Assembly (NCBI GenBank): GCA_021797555.1
Contig: JAJZZM010000001.1
Coordinates: 166,874-230,873, forward strand
Origin: Thermoplasmata archaeon
GTDB taxonomy: Archaea > Thermoplasmatota > Thermoplasmata > Thermoplasmatales > Thermoplasmataceae
Direction: 5' to 3'
Length of the DNA: 64,000 nt
Shown here: positions 53,373 through 61,390 of the stretch, piece after piece
How the letters are laid out: the number at the start of each line of letters is the position of its first letter
Position numbering within the stretch: the first letter of the stretch is position 1
Notes under the pieces: model-generated
Told to the model about the DNA's origin: nothing
Databases searched by the model: none
Seen by the model: the letters and a program-made list of their open reading frames with translations, nothing else
Program-made: the position numbers and the translations under genes

Positions 53373-56300
53373 TTATTTTTTAACTGTTTTTCTTAGCTTT
53401 CTCATTTCCATTGCATACAATCCTATGAATATTGCTGCTATTGCTGCAACTACACCTATTATTGCATAATCCAATGTATATGATGGTGCTTTATATGGCT
53501 CTACATAGAATGAATATACCTCCTTCTGTCCTGAACCTGTCATTGTTATTGTTACCGTTATTTTGGTTATCTTTGTAACGGGCTTTGATGTGAATGTTAG
53601 TTTGTATGAACCTGCTGAACCTGTATTTCCTTTGCTCACAGATAAATGTCCATAGTTGGTTGATACTGTAAATGGTAAATTCTTATATGTAGGCCCTGCC
53701 ATTGTATTGTATGTTGAGTTAATGTACATTGTATATGAGTGGTCGCTTAATATGTAGTATTGCCCATTGGAATATGATGCTCCAAATAGATATGCTGTTG
53801 CTGTTGGATATATGAATGGCGATGTTGTATTGTTGAATACAAATGGTGTTGATACTATATAAGGCGCGGATACATATTGATATGCACCTGTTCCGTTCAT
53901 TCCCATTATTCCAAGCTGGAATTCATCATATGGAACCAAATGGGTTGAGGAGAATGGAACAACTTTATATCCTACATTTACACCTGTTGAATTTACAGTA
54001 TATGTATATTCGCTTGCAGTGAAATTAACATATGCCATACCATGTGCGTTTGTTGTTACGGTTATTTCAGGCATGCTTGTTGAACCGAAGTAGCTGTTAG
54101 GATTAAATGCGGAACCGGTTGTGCCTATGAATATTCCACGGTTTGCTCCCAATGTGTTCTGTGCCGTTAGTGTTATATTGTAATCGGATAATGGTTTACC
54201 GCCCATAGTTGCATTTAATGTTATCATTTCTGTTCCATTGTATGTTGTTGTTTTGCTGTACGATACTGATATATGGACATTATCCATAGATGTTTCATTT
54301 ACCACAACAGGTATTTCAAAGGGCTGGGATACACCGAAGCCGTTTGGATTTATTGATGATGTTAATTCTGCTAAATCCATATACGGTGATTCCCCTCCCA
54401 TTGCTGCTCCTGCTGCATAGTCTCCCATGAATATATATGTGTTTGCATATCCGGTTGTTATTCCATTTATTCCCCAGTCAAATGATGAATTGTATTCCAT
54501 GGATATGTATACCATTCCATTTGACCCTGTTGTACCTGATAATTCTGTCATATTATAATCAGGTACCGGCAAAGTCTCCGTTATATTCAATCCGGGTATG
54601 TTGAAGCTCTTTACTGTTGCGTTTGTTGTTAAATCTATTTCCGTTATATTTCCTGACATGTAGTTTGCTGCAAATAATTCTGTCTTGCTACTGTTTATAG
54701 CAATATTCATAGGCATTGTGCCTACCATTATATTTTTGAATATTGTTGTATAGTTGCTTGTGTTTGTTATACCCATTGCGTTTTTATCACTTATTGCCGA
54801 TGTTATATTTATTACAGTAACATTATTTGCCCCTGTATCTGTTGCATATAATTCACCCTTATTATATGTTAATCCCATAGGTTCGTTTAATAATGGTACT
54901 CCTGTTGCATTTTCCAGTGTTAAATTGTTTACTGCCATATTTTTACTCATATTTACTATTGTTATATTGTCCGAACCGGCATTTGCTATGAACAGGTCTG
55001 TACTGTTCATTGCCATGCCTGCAGGGTTGGCGCCGTATGTATTTATATTAGCGGTTATATTTATTACTGTTGAATTCATCTGTTTTATTGCAGTTACATT
55101 ATGTGAACCATAGTTTGTAACATATATTGTATTGTTTATTCCCATTATTAATCCTTCAGGAGTATTGCCTACTTCTATTGTTTTTATTACCTTCCCTGTT
55201 AATTCAACTTTATTTGTTGAAATTACTCCGTTTACTGTTACCTGTGTTGTTACATTGTATGAACCCGCATTTATTACACTTACTGTATTGGAGCCTGAAT
55301 TTGCCACATACATCGTATTGTTATATTTATCGTATGCAATTCCTATAGGTGCTTTTCCTACAGCTATGTTTGATATTACATTGTTTGTTTTTGCATTTAT
55401 AACTGTTACATTGTTTGAGCCTATATTTGTTACATATATTGTATTATTCATTGAATCATATGCTAATTGCATTGGGTTTGTTCCTACAGTTATGTTTTTT
55501 AAAGTTCCTGTAGCAAGGTTATACATTGTTACATTGTTTGTTCCCATATCCGCTATATACAGATTTCCATTAAGGTATAGCATTCCATCTCCTAAATCAG
55601 TTGTATTGTAATAGAATTTGCCAGGTGTTGATGTGGACATGAACCCACTGTTTACAAGGTTTGTTAATGTTTCAGTGCCTGTAGGTATTAACTGTAATAA
55701 TCCGGATAATGTTTCTACGCTGTATTTATATCCAGATATTGGGCTTCCGGTAACAGGATTATATATCTCTACCTCCATTGTTGTATTCTTTGTTGATGTA
55801 TCATTTGCCGTTGATATATAATTAGGATATTTTACTATCTTGTATGCCACTGCATATGGCTCGGTATTTACATTTAATTTGCCTATGCCGCTGGTATAGC
55901 TTGAATTTGGAGCCAATGCTGTTGCTGTAAACTGTAAATCTCCTCCATAGTCACTGGTATATACGAATGTGCTTGATGATAGTACCTTGAATTCGAAATG
56001 GTATATACCATTGCTATTTGTTGTTCCTGTGGTTGATGTTATATTTATTACTCCTCCTTCTGATGCAACATATCCTACGGATACTGGTATATTTGCCATT
56101 GCCTGTCCGTATTGATCCCTTACCTGTATTGTAAGGTTTCCGTATTGTCCACTGTAGTATATCTGCTGATTGCTTATTACTCCTACTTCCAACTGGTATG
56201 GCAATGCAACAGGTTTAACTATAACTACAGGTTTTTTAAGGTGTATACTCATGAAGTTCCAGTACCAGAAACCGGTAAGACCTAGGTTATCATGGACTAT

Positions 56301-58508
56301 TCCGGTGAATGTTGAATTAACTATTGCCATTGGGTCAACACTGTATCCCAGATTCTCAAATGTTCCTTCATCAGCAAGTACATACTGGAGTACATCTAAA
56401 ATTACATGCTCTGCAGTTATATTTGTTTCCACATATGACTCATTTACTAATTTGTTCAGGAAGTTATTAACATATTTACCTTTATAAGTTATGTCGTGTA
56501 TTAATTTCATATTTGCGGTAAAATCTGACGGATTTGAACTTATGTATGAAGCTGATGTGCTTATGTCACCGTTTGTTAAGTTTACTGCAAGAGTTGGTCC
56601 ATTTGTATAATTAAATGTTGTAAATGTTCCTTTATAGACACCTGTTCCTGCACCTAGATATGAGTTTTCCCATGAAGCTAAGTCATCTGCAGGATTTAAT
56701 TCCCATCCAGAACAGCCAAGGTCAACTGCCTCGTATGCTGTTTGATCTGATGGTGATAGTGAAACTATGTTGGCTATTAATGTAGAGAATGACTCTTCCT
56801 TAACACTTGTTGATATGCCAAGTGAATTCCAGTATGATGCTATTTTATCTGCTCCTTCTACTCCTAATGGATCTTCTGATGCTACTGTTATCTGTATTGT
56901 TATTGATACAGGTTTACCACCATAATATAAGGTTGCCCCTGGTGAATATAACGTATGTGAATCCGGAGTTGATGAATAACTTAGCTGGTTTGAGCTGGGC
57001 AATTTTGCTGTTTCATTTATTGCAGCATCTATTTCAGATTCTGCATTTGCTAAATCAAAGTGGTAATATGGAACCCCAGATGCCTGCCATAATATATCTG
57101 AATCAGGTACAGGTGTTGATGGGCCAGGTATCGAGTAACCTTCGGCTACAACGGATGCAAGATATGTTTTTGGTATTGCATATTCCAGTGCTAACCTTAA
57201 ATCGGTTATGTTAAACGGTGCATTTCCTGCATATGAATTTACCTGCTGGTACCCGAATCCTGTACCTGCTTTATCGTATATGTACGAACTGGGTATAGAT
57301 TTTACAGTTGGTATAAATGTAGGTGGCAATGCATTTAATAATGCATATGTTTGGCCATCGGCTAATGATGCAACAGCAGCAGAATCGGATGTGTAAATTG
57401 CTGTATATAAACTGTATACTCTGGGTGTGTACTGTGCTAAACTTGGCACATACTGTACAAAGTAATCGGGATTTACATATAATTGCCAGTAATCACTTGA
57501 TATCCATGCGCCTTTAGGCATGCCAAATCCTCCATACATCATAAATGGCCCAGAACCTACTAATCCCGGTGCATATCCAGTTGCTGGATTATATCCTAAA
57601 TCCCAGTCATTGTATGCACCTGATGATGGTAATGTTGCAGAATAATTCCATAGTCCTGGTACTGATGAATATGCATGTGAACTCCATACATTGTATGGTA
57701 TTATATCCGTATCTAAAATTGTTTCAGTAAACAATGATGTGGGTGCTGACATATAATATTCCACTGTAAGATTATTTACAGGTACCATGTTAACTAAATC
57801 GGGATATTCACTTGAGAAATCTTCAGATTCTGACATTATTTCCCATGATAATATGAAATCTGCAGATTGTACATAATATGTATCCATTGTCAGGTTTTTT
57901 GCTGCCACTGTTATATTATGGCCTACTGCCGTATCATAAATTAATGTATTGTTTACTTTTACAGGTTTACCGCTTTCAGCTGTAAATGTCTGTACTAAAG
58001 GATATTCATATGTATCCTTTGCATTTGCTGGTGTCCAGTCCTGCCATTTAACTCCTGGCCTTATATGAACTGTGTATATATAAGCAACAGGGCAAACTGC
58101 TCCGGTTAATGGGTCTACAGTTGTAACATTATGTACAGCTGTTCCGTTAAATCCGGTTGCTAACCATGGACCTAATGATTCATTGGGGAAAAAATTGTAA
58201 GGTGAATCATATATTTCATCTAAAAGGTTAAAATCACATACAGTGCTAGCTTCGAATATGTTTAGATGATTTATGTTTCCTATTTCTGCTACTTTATATG
58301 TCCCATTTGTATATCCTGATGTTGAAAAGACATTATCAGGCGTGGCTGCTTGCGTAGTGCTTGATGCTGGAGTTGGCGTGCCTACAGTATTTAAAGAAGC
58401 CTGAAAAGCTTCGCCAACAAACATAGCAGATACAAAAATTGCTGCTGCTATAACCAATATCTTAATTAATCTCTTATTCTTATCTTTATGGCTATAATAA
58501 TTCTTCAT
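53373..58508 (-). CDS. Giant family-5 ABC substrate-binding protein with Ig-like and YVTN propeller domains
   Basis: The start is the ATG at 58508 (MKNYYSHKDKNKRLIKILVI); a longer frame to 58550 has no signal. This gives 1711 residues. The N-terminal signal/anchor (IKILVIAAAIFVSAMFVGEA) is followed by a peptide-type family-5 binding domain (about 55-790) with WQDWTPANAKDTYEYPLV and SGWELNPADDLASW. A beta-sandwich segment follows, then about 1000-1290 has YVTN-type propeller blades (NTIYVTNIGSNNVTVINA and MYVANSGSNTVSVINAGS). More Ig-like segments and a C-terminal helix (LDYAIIGVVAAIAAIFIGLYA) with RKLRKTVKK close it. So it is anchored in the membrane and N-glycosylation sites are many. Partner of the permease and ATPase genes at 61368-64000. 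Confidence 0.88.
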   Translation of the reverse strand: MKNYYSHKDKNKRLIKILVIAAAIFVSAMFVGEAFQASLNTVGTPTPASSTTQAATPDNVFSTSGYTNGTYKVAEIGNINHLNIFEASTVCDFNLLDEIYDSPYNFFPNESLGPWLATGFNGTAVHNVTTVDPLTGAVCPVAYIYTVHIRPGVKWQDWTPANAKDTYEYPLVQTFTAESGKPVKVNNTLIYDTAVGHNITVAAKNLTMDTYYVQSADFILSWEIMSESEDFSSEYPDLVNMVPVNNLTVEYYMSAPTSLFTETILDTDIIPYNVWSSHAYSSVPGLWNYSATLPSSGAYNDWDLGYNPATGYAPGLVGSGPFMMYGGFGMPKGAWISSDYWQLYVNPDYFVQYVPSLAQYTPRVYSLYTAIYTSDSAAVASLADGQTYALLNALPPTFIPTVKSIPSSYIYDKAGTGFGYQQVNSYAGNAPFNITDLRLALEYAIPKTYLASVVAEGYSIPGPSTPVPDSDILWQASGVPYYHFDLANAESEIDAAINETAKLPSSNQLSYSSTPDSHTLYSPGATLYYGGKPVSITIQITVASEDPLGVEGADKIASYWNSLGISTSVKEESFSTLIANIVSLSPSDQTAYEAVDLGCSGWELNPADDLASWENSYLGAGTGVYKGTFTTFNYTNGPTLAVNLTNGDISTSASYISSNPSDFTANMKLIHDITYKGKYVNNFLNKLVNESYVETNITAEHVILDVLQYVLADEGTFENLGYSVDPMAIVNSTFTGIVHDNLGLTGFWYWNFMSIHLKKPVVIVKPVALPYQLEVGVISNQQIYYSGQYGNLTIQVRDQYGQAMANIPVSVGYVASEGGVINITSTTGTTNSNGIYHFEFKVLSSSTFVYTSDYGGDLQFTATALAPNSSYTSGIGKLNVNTEPYAVAYKIVKYPNYISTANDTSTKNTTMEVEIYNPVTGSPISGYKYSVETLSGLLQLIPTGTETLTNLVNSGFMSTSTPGKFYYNTTDLGDGMLYLNGNLYIADMGTNNVTMYNLATGTLKNITVGTNPMQLAYDSMNNTIYVTNIGSNNVTVINAKTNNVISNIAVGKAPIGIAYDKYNNTMYVANSGSNTVSVINAGSYNVTTQVTVNGVISTNKVELTGKVIKTIEVGNTPEGLIMGINNTIYVTNYGSHNVTAIKQMNSTVINITANINTYGANPAGMAMNSTDLFIANAGSDNITIVNMSKNMAVNNLTLENATGVPLLNEPMGLTYNKGELYATDTGANNVTVINITSAISDKNAMGITNTSNYTTIFKNIMVGTMPMNIAINSSKTELFAANYMSGNITEIDLTTNATVKSFNIPGLNITETLPVPDYNMTELSGTTGSNGMVYISMEYNSSFDWGINGITTGYANTYIFMGDYAAGAAMGGESPYMDLAELTSSINPNGFGVSQPFEIPVVVNETSMDNVHISVSYSKTTTYNGTEMITLNATMGGKPLSDYNITLTAQNTLGANRGIFIGTTGSAFNPNSYFGSTSMPEITVTTNAHGMAYVNFTASEYTYTVNSTGVNVGYKVVPFSSTHLVPYDEFQLGIMGMNGTGAYQYVSAPYIVSTPFVFNNTTSPFIYPTATAYLFGASYSNGQYYILSDHSYTMYINSTYNTMAGPTYKNLPFTVSTNYGHLSVSKGNTGSAGSYKLTFTSKPVTKITKITVTITMTGSGQKEVYSFYVEPYKAPSYTLDYAIIGVVAAIAAIFIGLYAMEMRKLRKTVKK

Positions 58509-58530
58509 TAATAGGATTAACACAATATTA

Positions 58531-58540
58531 TATATAAATA
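58531..58540 (-). promoter_or_regulatory. TATA box for the binding-protein gene
   Basis: On the minus strand TATTTATATA lies 23 nt before the ATG at 58508, fitting a leaderless transcript of the giant binding-protein gene. Confidence 0.5.
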
Positions 58541-58555
58541 TTTTGCACATAATAG

Positions 58556-58580
58556 TACTAGCATAATAATACTAGCATAA
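58556..58580. promoter_or_regulatory. Tandem 11-bp direct repeat upstream of binding-protein promoter
   Basis: TACTAGCATAA occurs at 58556-58566 and 58570-58580, 14 bp apart from start to start, with TAA between. The pair is 16 bp upstream of the TATA box of the binding-protein gene, so it may be an operator for a regulator that controls peptide uptake. Confidence 0.45.
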
Positions 58581-59007
58581 CATTGCTTATCATACATATT
58601 TAATATCTTTGAAATACGTATATAAACATGTATCTTTCATTTTAGTTCATTTTGGTTAATGTTGAACATTATTATGCTTTGAACACTTCAATATGGCTTA
58701 TATAGCGGATTGATTTCATAAATTTTTATATATTTGATATATCACCATATAAATTTATGGTATTTAGATTTGGATTACATTATATTACAGAATATATTAT
58801 AGATATTATTACTACTGGCTTATTTAAGCATAATCCTGTGTAATTATAAATTTTCCGTTGATAATTAATTATCAAATAACAGAGAATTATAGAATTTTTG
58901 AACAATAATATGCAATATAACATATAGCAAAAATAAACATAAAATATAGTTAAGTACTTGAATAGAGGATGTATTATATTTATACTCCTTTTATTATACC
59001 AAATTAA
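58581..59007. other. Long A/T-rich spacer before the IS
   Basis: About 430 nt. The only long frame (78 codons, minus, 58780-59016) is low-complexity Ile/Tyr and runs into the IS target duplication, so it is not credible as a gene. I see no other feature except the promoter material near 58540-58580. Confidence 0.6.
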
Positions 59008-59013
59008 TAAGTA
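59008..59013. repeat. Left target-site duplication of IS
   Basis: TAAGTA directly before the left inverted repeat; the same six bases follow the right end at 60251-60256. Confidence 0.75.
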
Positions 59014-59026
59014 CAATACTTTTGCA
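59014..59026. repeat. Left inverted repeat of IS
   Basis: CAATACTTTTGCA; perfect complement of the right end. Confidence 0.8.
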
Positions 59027-59027
59027 T

Positions 59028-60179
59028 TTATCCCGAAAACAACCTCGATTTGTAGTTCTTTTTAAGAATTAGAATCTCCTTTATAGCCCTGGAACATTCA
59101 CCTATTGTCATTAAAATCCTTCCAAACAGTTTATTTGATGCCCTGGACATAATGGACAGGAGGGCATAGGCCGCAATAGTGATCCTCGCGTGTATAAGCG
59201 ACCCTTCACTATCACGTACCCGGTACTCTCCCAAACCTAGAGCCTTTGCATCCTTATGAAAGTTTTCTATTGACCATCTTATGCTCCATGCATTTATAAT
59301 TTCTTCACCTGAAATATAATCTAATGCTATGAATTTCTTCCTTTTATTATCAGGATTGTACAGGATTATAAGGTTAATGGGTTCTCCATTTGATAAATAC
59401 ACTGTAAACTCCCTCTGGAGCGGGAACTCCTTCAAAGTATAAGAATCCCTATTATACATGAGGAATGTTGATTCAAGAATCTCATCCATGGTGTAAAATA
59501 AATCCCTGTTCTTTATTGTCATCCTTCCAAGGTTGTAAAATGATGCTTTCCTGTTAGATTTTAATTCAGTAACATAGTTATTTCCAAGGAACTTTATGCT
59601 TGAGTACCATGAATCAACAACCTTGCCTGCTACATTGAAGTTGTTTTCTGCTATGCTGAATATATCTTCCATGATCTCAAGCTTTGTCATGAATCTTGTT
59701 CCTGACTGTGCTCTCTTAACGTAAAGCCTTGTAAGGAATGGATAGAACATCTTATTTTCAAGATCATACAATCCTGATGTAACAGGCTGGTGTGCAAGCA
59801 CATTGTTTCCCGATGCATGGTCAAAGAACCATCCTACATTCTCCATGACCTTTGAACCGGGATGCTCCAGCATTGTATCATCACCGATGAACATAATTTT
59901 ATGGTTGCCTATTGCTGTTTTCAGGAATTTAATATAGTTCTGTTCCAGAAGATTAGAATCTATTCCATGTAATGCCCTGTTGATAGTGCTCTGATCATAC
60001 TCAGATACAAGTGACGATATGTTTTATATGCTCTTCCTCCTGTTCTCAGGAGGGATCATTATTCCAAGCATGTATTCCCTGAAGTGCTTCCTCACAGACC
60101 TCTTCATTCCGGATGTCATATTATCAGAAAATTCACCTATTCCTTTAGTTAGTTCAGCTACAGAAACTGTTGAAGTCAT
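59028..60179 (-). pseudogene. DDE transposase interrupted by one in-frame stop
   Basis: Read from ATG 60179 the frame gives MTSTVSVAELTKGIGEF... and continues to 59028 (384 codons), broken only by TAA at 60024-60026 (codon 52) between KSI and NIS. Downstream are the DDE residues: Asp in FIGDDTMLEHPG, Asp in VVDSWYSSIKFL, and Glu in IENFHKDAKALGLGEYRV, the IS4-like Y-(2)-R/E region. So the catalytic part (from ATG 59894 or an earlier codon) is intact and only the N-terminal DNA-binding region is cut off. Either a recent nonsense mutation or use of an internal start; a single base would restore it. Confidence 0.88.
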
Positions 60180-60237
60180 ACCAATGTCTTGCAAACATCG
60201 TATTATTGCTTATATGCTTTCACTTTGAAGGTCATTT

Positions 60238-60250
60238 TGCAAAAGTATTG
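60238..60250. repeat. Right inverted repeat of IS
   Basis: TGCAAAAGTATTG; perfect complement of the left end. Confidence 0.8.
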
Positions 60251-60256
60251 TAAGTA
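60251..60256. repeat. Right target-site duplication of IS
   Basis: TAAGTA directly after the right inverted repeat, matching 59008-59013. Confidence 0.75.
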
Positions 60257-60369
60257 TATATCATTTACTTATGCTTAATTATGGTTTCCAAGCTTTTCTA
60301 AACTGTTCTAAAATTTTCACACCTCATTGATTATGCAAATGTTGGCTCAAATAGTTACTGAAGAAGGTC

Positions 60370-60965
60370 ACCTAAATACTTCTTCAAAAGCCATAGAGAA
60401 TATATAGGATTATTAAATATGAAAGAAATGACTGATTTCGGACATTATAATACAGGCCCTTCATGTTAGACTGGCATATGATAAATTAAGCAATTATTTA
60501 CATTATAAATCCTGAAAATGATTATGCCGCGATAGATTCATCAATTATTAAGGTCTGCAAAGATACTAAAGCACAGAGGAGAAAAAAATAATAAGAAAGA
60601 ATAAGGATTATAATAGTTCATGGGTTTACAGTACAATGAGCTATGAATACGTAGGAAAGGTGCATGCAGCCATAGATACTAATTCACTTTTAATAATGGA
60701 ATGGAAGGCAACAACAACTCCGTATATAACAAGAATATAGCATTCATAATGATAGGCTCTGTGAGTGGTTACAGATATATCTTAATGGATAATTCATATG
60801 ATTCATCGGATATATAATTATATCTTTGGGATACACATGCTATTTATGTAATAATTGATACAAACAGGAGAATATATATTGTCTAGGATAAATTAACATG
60901 TAACAGGAAGCTGGAATCCCAGAAAGGAAAAATAATGTATATCATGGGTTGATGTATGTTTGGAT
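60370..60965 (+). pseudogene. Decayed IS5-like transposase
   Basis: Plus-strand fragments in shifting frames: AAIDSSIIKVCKDTKAQRR (60526-60590, then a stop), SYEYVGKVHAAIDTNSLLIM (from about 60638, then stop) and ILMDNSYDSSDI followed after a stop by DTHAIYVIIDTNRR (about 60774-60865). Order and spacing match the first and second catalytic Asp regions of IS5/ISH-type transposases (K-V-H-x-x-x-D, and D-x-x-Y-D-S). Many stops and shifts show an old, dead element. No clear ends or repeats seen. Confidence 0.6.
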
Positions 60966-61048
60966 ACTCTATATGCTTAATAAAAAAATAATATTTTTTG
61001 ATTTTATGTTTAATATATTGACAATATTATTTTAATGTTAATTAATTT

Positions 61049-61390
61049 TTATATTACAAAAACAACATACCCAATAACCATGTATAATGCTCCGATACCT
61101 ATATATATCAATGTCATAAATAATTGCTGTTTATATATATAATCAAGGTCAGAATCTTCAAAATGCTCTCCGGATTTAAAGACGGACGATAAATATTTCT
61201 TAGCACCGAAATCATACCATGCACCTACAAAAATTACAAAAAATCCTGCTATAAAAAATATTACGGGCATGTAATAAAAATAATTAAAATTAAAAAGAAA
61301 ATAAAAGGGCAATGGTATAAATATCATAGCTATTAATATTATAATTGGTACAGATGACATTTTTAGTTTAGGATTGTCCTTTAGATTCAT
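61049..61390 (-). CDS. Small membrane protein of the peptide ABC operon (113 aa)
   Basis: Not recognised. Three hydrophobic segments (about 13-33, 38-60 and 92-112; MPVIFFIAGFFVIFVGAWYD in the middle) and an acidic loop GEHFEDSDLDYIYKQQ. The start overlaps the end of the double ATPase by 23 nt, so it is translated with the transporter and may be an extra subunit. The stop is near the debris of the decayed transposase. Confidence 0.65.
   Translation of the reverse strand: MNLKDNPKLKMSSVPIIILIAMIFIPLPFYFLFNFNYFYYMPVIFFIAGFFVIFVGAWYDFGAKKYLSSVFKSGEHFEDSDLDYIYKQQLFMTLIYIGIGALYMVIGYVVFVI

Larger units (their letters stand above)
59014..60250 (-). mobile_element. Insertion sequence, IS4-superfamily-type, 1237 bp
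   Basis: A complete element by its ends: CAATACTTTTGCA at 59014-59026 and its exact complement TGCAAAAGTATTG at 60238-60250 (13 bp; 15 bp if the outer TA is counted), flanked by a 6-bp direct repeat TAAGTA. It holds one DDE transposase on the minus strand that ends 1 nt inside the left repeat, but with an internal stop, so the copy may not transpose alone. It lies between the membrane-protein gene and the binding-protein gene of the peptide transport region. The family name is by pattern only. Confidence 0.85.

Noticed and set aside
54754-57730. Several plus-strand frames of 60-160 codons inside the binding-protein gene
   Set aside because: Shadows of the repeated Thr/Asn/Val coding sequence on the other strand; no starts or homology.
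58780-59016. 78-codon frame on the minus strand before the IS
   Set aside because: Low-complexity Ile/Tyr content, no promoter or ribosome site, and its start overlaps the IS target duplication and left inverted repeat.
60019-60228. 69-codon plus-strand frame
   Set aside because: It is antisense to the N-terminal part of the transposase and has no own signals.
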